The notes beneath the pieces were generated by a model that was given only the letters and a program-made list of their open reading frames with translations, searched no databases and had not been told where the DNA came from. The position numbers and the translations under genes are program-made. From Oscillospiraceae bacterium (GTDB lineage: Bacteria; Bacillota; Clostridia; Oscillospirales; Ruminococcaceae), in contig JAGASH010000003.1 of assembly GCA_017847835.1 (NCBI GenBank), forward strand, positions 62,001 through 126,000: a DNA stretch of 64,000 bases. The letters are read 5' to 3'. Position 1 is the stretch's first letter. Every line of letters starts with the position of its first letter. This document shows, piece after piece, positions 44,678 through 52,071 of this stretch.

Positions 44678-44785
44678 TTATGAAATCTTGATTTGCTCCT
44701 TATTTGGGTCATCAAATATCACATCTGCGATACAGTTCGCGGCGGCTTCATCTGCTTTGCGCATAATATGTCCGTATTTGTCGGT
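44678..44785 (-). pseudogene. Severed C-terminus of the element B tyrosine integrase, with the catalytic Tyr
   Basis: The minus strand reads T-DKYGHIMRKADEAAANCIAD and on to a TAA. YGH is the catalytic-Tyr region that follows the GHSKVSTT box in this family. The rest of the gene is 7.29 kb away (52072-53399). Joining the two at the shared GT dinucleotide gives ...KVSTT-DKYGHIM... in frame. The fragment lies next to the att site, as an intact integrase 3' end would. No start or ribosome binding site of its own is visible. Confidence 0.88.
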
Positions 44786-44789
44786 CGTA

Positions 44790-44812
44790 TTCAACACCCC
44801 AAAAGGTCACAC
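44790..44812 (+). other. Left end (half attP) of element C
   Basis: CAACACCCCAAAAGGTCACAC, facing the inverted CCTCCCAAAAGGACACACC at the other end (minus strand, 52047-52065). About 17 of 20 positions match. Confidence 0.7.
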
Positions 44813-44841
44813 TAATCTAATGCTTCCATCAAACCGTCTAA

Positions 44842-46512
44842 TCAAGCGGTTTCTTCGCTCTTATTCACAACAAGATATTTCTTATGCGGAAGCGGTTTTT
44901 CGAGTAACTTGTAGTAAATATGAATATCTCTCGGTCTGTCTGCGGCATACTCGTCCACCGTTATGTACTCTATGAGTTCAAGAGCAATTTCACGGGTAAG
45001 CTCCTGAATATCGGTGTACTTTTTCAAGCGGCGGATAAATTCCTCAACATCCTGCTCGTCCTTCTGAACAGCGGACAGCTTTTCTTCAAGCGCCTTAATC
45101 TCTGCCGACAGCGCCCTCTGCTCTGCCTGATACTTTTCCAAGAGATTTACGCACACCGCTTCGGGTATCTTGCCAAGCACCTTGTCCTCGTAAATTGAGG
45201 GGATAAGTGCTTCAAGCTCCGCAAGCCTAGATTTGCCCTCACGAAGCCGTTTCTGTTCCAATTCGGTCTGACGTGCATTCTGCTTTTCCTTATGAGCAAG
45301 AAACTGCCTGCGGGCTTCGTTTTCGTCCTCAACCACCAGCGCCGCCATTGAGCGAATATCTGCAAGCACAAGCTCATTCATATCTTTCATTTTGATATAG
45401 TGACTCTTACAAGCAATCTTCCCGTGGCGATTGTAATTGCCACAGTTGAAATTGTGCCGCACATACTTTCTCGGCTTTTTCTTGCTGCCGTTTGTGGTGT
45501 TGTTCCAGCCAAGCCGCATTTTCTCGCCGCAGTCTGCACAAAACATCAATCCGCTTAACGCCGCAACAAAGCCCGTTTTCGTCTTTTTGCCCTGACTTAC
45601 CGAGGCTTCCATTTCACGGCACTTGTCCCATATTTCCTGCGAAACAAGCGGCTCGTGGGTGTTTTTAACGATTATCCATTCGGACGGGTCTTTCTTCACG
45701 TTTTTGTGATTTTTGTAGGAAACCGTTGTTGTCCTCATCTGCACCAGATGACCAAGATATGTAGGGTTGTTGAGCATAGCCCGTATTCTTTCGGCGCACC
45801 ATAGGTGACTTGTTCTGCGAGGGTTGGTCTTTCCCATTTTTGCATAAAGATAATCCGAAGCGATAGGAACACCCTCATTGTTCAGCGTGTCGGCAATATG
45901 CCGAGGACTGATACCCTGCGAACGCATTTGGAATATGCGTCGCACTACGCTTGCGGCAGGCTCGTCCACCACAGGCAGATGATTTTCATCATCGCCCTTG
46001 ACATAACCATAGGGAGCAAATGTTGTGCGGTACTTGCCGGCTTTGCAGTTTGCTTCGATAACCGCCTTGATTTTCTTGCTTGTGTTTGCGGCGTGCCACT
46101 CGTTGAATACATTCATAATTGGCAGCATATCCATAGCGGTGCTGTTGCTGTTCAATGTATCAACGTTATCGTTCAGTGCAATGAAGCGGATATTGTAAGT
46201 TGGGAAAATGTAGTCGATGTACTGCCCGACCTGAATGTAATTTCTCCCGAATCGGCTCAGGTCTTTAACAATAATCAGATTGATTTTTCCCGCCTTTGCG
46301 TCCTCAAGCAAGCGTGTCACGGCAGGTCTGTCAAAACTCGTCCCAGAATAACCGTCATCAACATAAATATCAACGATATTCCAACCCTGCTCCGCAACAT
46401 ATTTTGTGAGTATCAGCTTCTGATTTTCGATTGAAAGGGACTCACCGGCTCTCTCGTCGTCCTTTGAAAGCCTAACGTAAATCCCTGCGTTATAAGTTGT
46501 CTGCTTTGCCAT
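44842..46512 (-). CDS. Large serine recombinase
   Basis: 556 residues from ATG 46512 (MAKQTTYNAG), chosen over the upstream start because AAGGAG lies just ahead. The resolvase domain has YVRLSKDDERAGESLSIENQ (catalytic Ser), VDDGYSGTSFDRP and VKDLSRFGRNY. A recombinase domain follows (GISPRHIADTLN), then a zinc ribbon (CADCGEKMRL, CGNYNRHGKIACKSHYI) and a C-terminal coiled coil (~430-500). It integrates and excises DNA between attP and attB with 2-bp staggered cuts. It lies 56 bp from the left end of element C and is almost certainly its mobilising enzyme. Confidence 0.95.
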   Translation of the reverse strand: MAKQTTYNAGIYVRLSKDDERAGESLSIENQKLILTKYVAEQGWNIVDIYVDDGYSGTSFDRPAVTRLLEDAKAGKINLIIVKDLSRFGRNYIQVGQYIDYIFPTYNIRFIALNDNVDTLNSNSTAMDMLPIMNVFNEWHAANTSKKIKAVIEANCKAGKYRTTFAPYGYVKGDDENHLPVVDEPAASVVRRIFQMRSQGISPRHIADTLNNEGVPIASDYLYAKMGKTNPRRTSHLWCAERIRAMLNNPTYLGHLVQMRTTTVSYKNHKNVKKDPSEWIIVKNTHEPLVSQEIWDKCREMEASVSQGKKTKTGFVAALSGLMFCADCGEKMRLGWNNTTNGSKKKPRKYVRHNFNCGNYNRHGKIACKSHYIKMKDMNELVLADIRSMAALVVEDENEARRQFLAHKEKQNARQTELEQKRLREGKSRLAELEALIPSIYEDKVLGKIPEAVCVNLLEKYQAEQRALSAEIKALEEKLSAVQKDEQDVEEFIRRLKKYTDIQELTREIALELIEYITVDEYAADRPRDIHIYYKLLEKPLPHKKYLVVNKSEETA

Positions 46513-46599
46513 AAAAACTCCTTTCCGAAACAAAGCAGCCATATTCGACAATTTCATTATAGCATAAATAGTCGAATATGGCAATAGTGTTTTGTTATT

Positions 46600-46785
46600 T
46601 CAAGCGACATTCGCCGAAAGTGTTTCTCTTATCGCACGATTTAGCGCAATTTGGTGAAGCACCTTGTCTATATCTTTCGTACCGATAAAGTGACTATGTA
46701 CCCTGTACTTCTTTCCGCCGATTTCGTACTCGTGAATTACGGCGGGGTACTCTTTGAACTTTTCATTGAGTTCTGTAAGTGACAT
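46600..46785 (-). CDS. TnpW-like small transposon-encoded protein
   Basis: 61 residues from ATG 46785 (MSLTELNEKFKEY), chosen by the AAGGAGG six bases upstream. The YEIGGKKYRVHSHFIGTKDI pattern matches small proteins that accompany serine recombinases in Clostridial elements (Tn4451-like TnpW). Their role is unclear; modulation of excision is often assumed. It lies ~90 bp upstream of the recombinase start in the same direction. Confidence 0.65.
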   Translation of the reverse strand: MSLTELNEKFKEYPAVIHEYEIGGKKYRVHSHFIGTKDIDKVLHQIALNRAIRETLSANVA

Positions 46786-46969
46786 TAAAGCCTCCTTTTG
46801 CAAGTATTTTTGGTGGATAAATCTATTGATAACAACGTCATTAAAGTCATGGTTTCAAGCTTTGCTAACTAAAGCAATGCTGAAAACGAAATTCTTTCTT
46901 TCAGCTCTGTAAAAGGTTTTGCACTATCTATATGTTATCATAATCCACACCCCCGTTTCAAAATTTCAC

Positions 46970-46998
46970 TTGACAAATCATCATTATCGTGATATCAT
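46970..46998 (+). promoter_or_regulatory. Promoter of the element C XRE regulator
   Basis: TTGACA, 17-bp spacer, TATCAT, 138 bp before the start. Confidence 0.7.
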
Positions 46999-47066
46999 AT
47001 CAATAAAGATGATTGTTGTGGTATTGTTATTGATTATAACACTTCCACTTTGGCTCGTCAAGTCTT

Positions 47067-47094
47067 TTGTGGTATATTTATTGTAATTCCACAA
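47067..47094. promoter_or_regulatory. Inverted repeat TTGTGG...CCACAA, possible autoregulatory operator
   Basis: TTGTGG (47067-47072) and CCACAA (47089-47094) lie between the promoter and the XRE gene; a third TTGTGG occurs near 47015. Confidence 0.4.
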
Positions 47095-47136
47095 ATATAG
47101 TCTTTTTCACAATTTTGTAGGAGGATTTATATCGCT

Positions 47137-47760
47137 ATGGAGAGAAAAAACACCTGTGTTGAGGTATTTGGCAAACGGCTTAAAGAGCTGCGGAAAGCGA
47201 ACGGCTACACGATTGAGCAGTTTGCCGATATGGTCGGCATATCCAAAAGCACGCTCGGTTACTACGAGAACGACAAGCGTATGCCCGACATTGAGATACT
47301 CACACGAATAGCCGACACGCTAAATGTGAACGCCGACTACCTTATCGGCAGAACGAACACAACAGCGCTGAAAGGCAAAATGAAAACCGTGTGCGAGTTC
47401 ACAGGCTTGTCAGATAATGCCGCAGAGTATTTGGCGCAGCTTGTAAAGGATAAGGACTACGCAAAGCTGTCAGTTATCAATCACTTGTTTGATGAGTTGA
47501 CCGAGGACTACGATTTTTACAGCTACGAAACGCAGAGCGGAGAGGATACTGCGAGCAGCGTTCTTGGTGCGTTGTTTCTCTATTTTGAGAGATGTTCTGG
47601 CACGGACAGCGTGTGGGACGAGTTTGGTGACTTGGGCAACGACAGGCGCAAGGAGATACTTGCGGCGGCTTACAAACAGTTTCATCTAAATCAAGTCACC
47701 GAACTTGTTAAATCGAGTGCCGAAGCGTATAGGCGAGATAACGAGCCTATTGACCGATAA
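47137..47760 (+). CDS. XRE-family transcriptional regulator of element C
   Basis: 207 residues. The N-terminal HTH (8-62) reads LKELRKANGYTIEQFADMVGISKSTLGYYEN and is followed by the typical DTLNVNADYLIGRTN linker. The C-terminal ~130 residues are acidic/helical with no recognised domain. GTAGGAGG precedes the ATG. It probably controls the recombinase or the downstream operon. A similar NADYLIGRTN...EFTGLS layout occurs in the XRE protein at 53371-54366, so the two may be distant relatives. Confidence 0.88.
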   Translation: MERKNTCVEVFGKRLKELRKANGYTIEQFADMVGISKSTLGYYENDKRMPDIEILTRIADTLNVNADYLIGRTNTTALKGKMKTVCEFTGLSDNAAEYLAQLVKDKDYAKLSVINHLFDELTEDYDFYSYETQSGEDTASSVLGALFLYFERCSGTDSVWDEFGDLGNDRRKEILAAAYKQFHLNQVTELVKSSAEAYRRDNEPIDR

Positions 47761-47785
47761 CACCAAAGCCGTAATGAATAAATTT

Positions 47786-47828
47786 ACCCTCCTGCGTTCG
47801 GGCTGAACTGCGGGAGGGTTTAGCTTTT
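47786..47828 (+). terminator. Terminator of the element C XRE gene
   Basis: ACCCTCCTGC / GCGGGAGGGT stem (one G-T pair), followed by TTAGCTTTT. Confidence 0.7.
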
Positions 47829-48380
47829 ATAGGGCAGGACACACAGAGATAAATCCACTGCTTGGTTGGATTAACCCAGCAGAAGAACGGAGGTAAAAGT
47901 TAGAGGTCGGGAAATTTATCTCCCTACTCTAACACAGGAAATTTTAACAGCAAGGAATTTTACCTTCCTATGTAACCACTAAAAAAAAGAGGTGCGGAAG
48001 ATTTTATCTTCCCGACGCTGCGCAAATCCATTTTGGAGTTTCGGAGTTTAAGCCGCTGACCGTGGGGTCAAGCGAAAGGGGTTTCAGGGGGGTTAACCCC
48101 TGACTCAATGCCTTATTGTGAAGCTCTGCGTAACAATATGGCTATTGAGTATAGCCTTATTGATTGAAGTCGAAAAATGAGTGCGAATGAAACAGGTAAT
48201 GAGCGGAGGGTTTCGGAGAGGTTAATCAGTTAGAGCCACTTTGCATAGTGCGGTGTGTTGGGGAGGTAAACTCCAAACAGCACAGTTGGTTTGTCATCTG
48301 GGAGGGCGAGGTAAACTCTACAAGGGACTGTCGATAATCTGACTATAGTGGCAAGATAAAAAAGCAAACCCATTTATATC
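47829..48380 (+). other. ~550-bp non-coding region with several hairpins upstream of the nuclease operon
   Basis: No convincing ORF is present. Visible structures include GTTAGAG...CTCTAAC (~47900-47933) and GGAAGAT/ATCTTCC with a 3-nt loop (~47997-48013). Recurring GGAAATTT(T)A-like strings lie at ~30-45-bp spacing (47910-48010), and AGGTAAA occurs three times (near 47891, 48266, 48309). It may hold an RNA or a transfer/replication site. The part at 48075-48166 resembles a sequence in element B (next entry). Confidence 0.4.
48075..48166. repeat. Shared hairpin region, element C copy (candidate oriT-like site)
   Basis: A G-rich AAAGGGG..GGGGGGTTA start is followed by AAGCTCTGC and the stem-loop GGCTAT-TGAGT-ATAGCC (48140-48156), then TTATTGA. 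A related copy is at 57362-57450 in element B. Confidence 0.5.
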
Positions 48381-48409
48381 TTGACAAGCAAAGAATAATA
48401 TGATATAAT
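48381..48409 (+). promoter_or_regulatory. Consensus promoter of the four-gene nuclease operon
   Basis: TTGACA, 17-bp spacer, TATAAT, both perfect. An imperfect inverted repeat (TACATATGTG...ACACATGTAT) follows at the likely +1 and could be an operator. Confidence 0.85.
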
Positions 48410-48447
48410 ACATATGTGAAAACAACACATGTATTGAGGCGTGGCTA

Positions 48448-48834
48448 ATGAGAAAGTACATTGAAGAAAACTTTTCTGAAATCTATACTCATTTCAGAGA
48501 TTTTCAGACCAACAAAGACTATGAGCGATATTGGAACAAATGTATCGAGGCAGTCAGCGACGAGCAGCTTTTGTCGCATATTATATTCTGCAACGATGTA
48601 TTCTGCATACCGCCCGTGAAAACATTCCTTACCTATTACAAGGACGATTTTATTGTATTGACTGGCAAAAGCGACGCCGAATTGCCAGTGTTCGTCAAAA
48701 AGAGCATCGGCGCTTTCTGGGGTATGGTGTTCAAGTTCGGGCTTGGCTATAAAGGGCAAAAGAGCGTGTCCGTATCAATGAACGAGTATTTCAAGGTCAG
48801 AACAGCAACTTATTTCACTAAAGAGGAGATGTAG
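48448..48834 (+). CDS. Unknown protein, first gene of the element C nuclease operon
   Basis: 128 residues, mixed alpha/beta, soluble, no signal peptide. Aromatic-rich (NDVFCIPPVKTFLTYYKDDF, IGAFWGMVFKFGLG). I recognise no family or catalytic motif. GAGG lies 8 nt before the ATG. Its stop is 2 bp from the next start, so translation is probably coupled. In small mobile operons such first genes are often regulators, sensors or immunity partners; here no role can be assigned from sequence. Confidence 0.75.
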   Translation: MRKYIEENFSEIYTHFRDFQTNKDYERYWNKCIEAVSDEQLLSHIIFCNDVFCIPPVKTFLTYYKDDFIVLTGKSDAELPVFVKKSIGAFWGMVFKFGLGYKGQKSVSVSMNEYFKVRTATYFTKEEM

Positions 48835-48836
48835 GT

Positions 48837-49520
48837 ATGGGTTACACAAGGAATGATATTTTGGAACAGTGTAAAGCTGCGTTCCAAAACAAAAGAACAT
48901 TTTATAAGCAGCCGTTTATAAATTACAGAGGCAAAACCGAGGACACCGACGAGTATTTCACGGAAGTGATAGCCGAATTTTTATGCGAACACATATCCGA
49001 ATTTATGAACGGGATAACCGTCATAACAAGAGAAAGCCCTTACAAAACACCCGGTCACGATGGTGTTATAAAAGACCTTGACAGCGGGCGCGAGGAAGAA
49101 ATCATCGCAATGAAGATGTATGATAAACAATACGATTTTATCGGGAAAATGATTGATTATCAGACGCCGTTGAAAAACAAGCGCACCGATGAAGCGGGCA
49201 AAATCGACCTGCTCGCTTATGACGGAACAACGCTTCGTATTCTTGAATTAAAGAAACCCGACAGCGTTGAAACAATGCTGCGCTGCGTGCTTGAGGGCTA
49301 TACATATCTCAAAACGGCGAATATCGTCAAGCTGCTTGATAATTTTGAAAAACCGAGAAACACAATCGTTAAAGCCTGTCCGTTTGTGTTCAAAAACGGC
49401 GAGCAGCACAGAGAAATGAGAGAAGAACGCCCTCATCTAAAACGGCTTATGGATTTGCTTGACAGCAAACCTTATTATATAAGCGAAACTAACGGAAATT
49501 TTTATGTGACGGAGGCGTAA
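48837..49520 (+). CDS. PD-(D/E)XK-like nuclease-domain protein
   Basis: 227 residues. The core GKIDLLAYDG-TTLRILELKKPD gives Asp124 and Glu137-x-Lys139, the PD-(D/E)XK pattern, followed by a conserved-looking helix ETMLRCVLEGYTYLK. The N-terminal half is helical with E/D-rich segments. The family includes restriction-type and Card1/Can-like effectors as well as house-keeping nucleases; no sensor domain is fused here. It is second in a tight four-gene operon (2 bp and 6 bp gaps). Catalysis is predicted, not shown. Confidence 0.7.
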   Translation: MGYTRNDILEQCKAAFQNKRTFYKQPFINYRGKTEDTDEYFTEVIAEFLCEHISEFMNGITVITRESPYKTPGHDGVIKDLDSGREEEIIAMKMYDKQYDFIGKMIDYQTPLKNKRTDEAGKIDLLAYDGTTLRILELKKPDSVETMLRCVLEGYTYLKTANIVKLLDNFEKPRNTIVKACPFVFKNGEQHREMREERPHLKRLMDLLDSKPYYISETNGNFYVTEA

Positions 49521-49526
49521 GAAATT

Positions 49527-50189
49527 ATGAAAATTGATAAGGAAAATGCACTTGCAGGAGTTGTAGCAGTAGTCGCACTTGTAGCGATTATATGCGAACT
49601 TGTATTTGGAGGGATTTCAACAGCTTCTATTGCCGGAGCAGTTAAAGACATTGCAGGAATAACTGTAGATATATCGGTATTTCTGTTAGCATTTAGAGCT
49701 TTTGCTAAGAAAGAAGACACAACATTTAGAGGAAAACTTGAAAGTGCTATGGAAGACATTGAGAAATCATACGCTCCGCTTATTCAGGAACACAAAGCAA
49801 AAGAAACAAACCAAAGCGATGTAAACAAGAATGTGACATACATAAGATATGACATTGCCAACAAAGTAGAGGCTTTATTTGGTGTCGAATGCAACGACTA
49901 TATGCGGTTCTTTGAAATCAATGCACAAACACCGGATAAAATAACATTTTTCGTCAGAAAGAAGTTTTTTGGAGAACCATTTACTCCGGATATTATCGCA
50001 GAACATATTAAGGGGTTTTGTGATAAGAACTATAACCAATATTCCACAACTTATTCAGTCGACAAAGATGGTGCCAGTATTACTGTGTCATTCGGGAAAA
50101 CATTGGAAACTTGTGATGAGATAAAAAGCCTTATTTCAATAGTTGATGATGTTTTGTTATTATATATTGCCGAATACAAGAAGAAATGA
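49527..50189 (+). CDS. Two-TM membrane protein of the nuclease operon, unknown family
   Basis: 220 residues. An N-terminal TM hairpin (ALAGVVAVVALVAIICELVF at ~9-28 and IAGITVDISVFLLAFRAF at ~42-60) is followed by a cytoplasmic domain of ~155 residues with no motif I recognise. GGAGG precedes the ATG. It overlaps the beta-CASP gene by 4 bp (ATGA). The shared two-TM layout suggests that the last two proteins meet at the membrane. Confidence 0.75.
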   Translation: MKIDKENALAGVVAVVALVAIICELVFGGISTASIAGAVKDIAGITVDISVFLLAFRAFAKKEDTTFRGKLESAMEDIEKSYAPLIQEHKAKETNQSDVNKNVTYIRYDIANKVEALFGVECNDYMRFFEINAQTPDKITFFVRKKFFGEPFTPDIIAEHIKGFCDKNYNQYSTTYSVDKDGASITVSFGKTLETCDEIKSLISIVDDVLLLYIAEYKKK

Positions 50190-51985
50190 TGATGTCTGCT
50201 TTACTCAACAAATACCGCATATACAGCCGCCAATTCATTTGCTGGTGGATAACTACGATTGTTTCGATATTCATTCCCTTCATCGGTATGTTATCCGGCG
50301 AAATAATGACGTATATCGTGATAATTCAGCTTATACTGGCAGTGGTTGCAATAGTCGGCTTGACCGTAAGCGGAGCCAAGAAATCTTCTGCCGTGCGTGA
50401 TATTGCAATTCAATTAAGCGCTGAAAACGGAGATGTGTATCAGAAGCTGATTGAACTCGGCATACCGGAAAGATACGCACGTCCATATAGCAACAGACCA
50501 ACACCCGCTGCAAGCAACAAATCAAGACTTCTTTCGGAAAGCGCTTCAACCCCCAAAGAAACTGCAAGAATTTGCTGTCCGAATTGCGGCTCTGAAAATC
50601 TGGTAAAAGCCCGCTCCGACCTCGAAGAATTTTTCTGGATTATCGTTCTTTTTGGCTCAACAAGCAGCATTACCCCGTTTGCGGTGATTTGTTTCGGTAT
50701 ATGCGTGGTTTTGTCGGTGCTTGTGGCTATACTTAATAAGCTTGCCGGCGTAACGGTTGCGAAGCTGAAATGCATGTCGTGCGGCAAGAAGTTTGAATAC
50801 CGAAGCGATGGGAGAAAAATGAAAGTACATATCATTCGCGGCAAAAATCAGATTGGCGGCAACATCATAGAGATTTTCACAGAAAAAACTAAAATCCTGC
50901 TTGACGCAGGGCTTGAGCTTGACGGCGAAAACGTGCTGCCCAATGTTCGGGGGTTGTTCGAATTTGCGGGATATGACGCTGTTTTTGTATCTCACTATCA
51001 CGCCGACCACCTCGGGCTTGTTTATCACGCACATAAGGATATCCCCGTGTATATGGGCGAGGGCTGCTATAATATCATCAGAGCGTCCGACCGCTACAAA
51101 AAGCAGGAAACAATAACTCCAACTGGATTTCTGCGGCACAAGCGGAAAATTGTTGTCGGTGATATTACGATAACTCCTTTTCTCTGCGACCACTCCGCTT
51201 TTGACAGCTATATGCTTCTCTGCGAGGCAGACGGAGAAAACGTACTGTACACGGGAGATTTCCGTTCAAACGGAAGGAAACCGTTTGGTATGCTGCTGAA
51301 TTCGCTTCCCACAAAGGTTGACAAGCTGATTTGCGAGGGGACTACGCTTTCAAGGGACGGATATATCCCACAGACCGAAACGGAGCTAGAAGAAAGGGCT
51401 GTAAAGCTGTTTTCGGAGCATAAAGGTCCTGTGTTTGTCCTTCAATCGTCAATGAATATTGACAGAATAGTGACTATGTATCGTGCGGCAAAGAGAACGG
51501 GGCGAGTTTTTCTTGAGGACGCATATATGGCGGAAATCACGACAGCCGCAGGCGAGCGTATTCCGAACCCGAAATTCAGCGATGTCTACGCTTTCATAAC
51601 CAATCCGTCAAAATACGAATTCCTAGAAAAGTATAGCCGTAAAGTCGGCAAAGACGGAATATCCAAAATGCACTTTGTAATGTGCGTCAGGACGACAATG
51701 CTCTCTTATCTGAAATCGCTTTCCGAGAAGATGTCTTTTGAGGACGGAATTCTTGTTTACTCGTTCTGGAACGGATATCGTGAAAATGCTGATATGAAAG
51801 AATTCTTGTCGGAGTGCGAAAAAATGGGGCTTCATATCGAAACTCTGCACACAAGCGGTCACGCCGATGAAAACACTATCAGGCGGTTGATTGAGCGAGT
51901 AAATCCCACGGTTCTGATTCCCATTCACACGGAAAATGCGCAGAGGTTCAAAGAAATTGCCCCCGATATTATGATAAATGTGTAA
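50186..51985 (+). CDS. Membrane-anchored zinc-ribbon/beta-CASP metallo-beta-lactamase nuclease
   Basis: 599 residues. An N-terminal TM hairpin (18-35, 41-62) comes first. A zinc ribbon has its two CxxC halves (Cys131/Cys134 and Cys196/Cys199) separated by a second TM hairpin (~149-185). From 213 the protein is an MBL fold with motif HYHADH (270-275), His336 in LCDHSAFD and Asp358 in YTGDFR. The beta-CASP module (SSMNIDRI region) follows, with HTSGHAD (His559) and PIHTE (His581). These last motifs are those of RNase J/CPSF-type RNases. Three ATGs in a row (50186, 50189, 50192) leave the exact start open. It is the last gene of element C before its right end. Confidence 0.83.
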   Translation: MMMSALLNKYRIYSRQFICWWITTIVSIFIPFIGMLSGEIMTYIVIIQLILAVVAIVGLTVSGAKKSSAVRDIAIQLSAENGDVYQKLIELGIPERYARPYSNRPTPAASNKSRLLSESASTPKETARICCPNCGSENLVKARSDLEEFFWIIVLFGSTSSITPFAVICFGICVVLSVLVAILNKLAGVTVAKLKCMSCGKKFEYRSDGRKMKVHIIRGKNQIGGNIIEIFTEKTKILLDAGLELDGENVLPNVRGLFEFAGYDAVFVSHYHADHLGLVYHAHKDIPVYMGEGCYNIIRASDRYKKQETITPTGFLRHKRKIVVGDITITPFLCDHSAFDSYMLLCEADGENVLYTGDFRSNGRKPFGMLLNSLPTKVDKLICEGTTLSRDGYIPQTETELEERAVKLFSEHKGPVFVLQSSMNIDRIVTMYRAAKRTGRVFLEDAYMAEITTAAGERIPNPKFSDVYAFITNPSKYEFLEKYSRKVGKDGISKMHFVMCVRTTMLSYLKSLSEKMSFEDGILVYSFWNGYRENADMKEFLSECEKMGLHIETLHTSGHADENTIRRLIERVNPTVLIPIHTENAQRFKEIAPDIMINV

Positions 51986-51990
51986 ATAAG

Positions 51991-52025
51991 AGAGCGCTAC
52001 TGCTTTTCGGCGGTAACGCTCTTTG
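51991..52025 (+). terminator. Terminator of the nuclease operon
   Basis: AGAGCGCTAC / GTAACGCTCT stem (one bulge), then TTTG. The broken integrase ORF on the other strand reads straight through it, which shows that its last ~17 codons are not original coding sequence. Confidence 0.75.
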
Positions 52026-52046
52026 TCGCATATGGCTGCTTTGCGT

Positions 52047-52071
52047 GGTGTGTCCTTTTGGGAGGTTTACA
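52047..52071 (-). other. Right end (half attP) of element C
   Basis: The minus strand reads TGTAAACCTCCCAAAAGG and continues CACACC; inverted partner of 44790-44812. Confidence 0.7.

Noticed and set aside
51969..52071. Last ~34 codons of the integrase ORF as native C-terminus
   Set aside because: They encode no catalytic Tyr and run through the operon terminator hairpin; the true tail is at 44678-44785.
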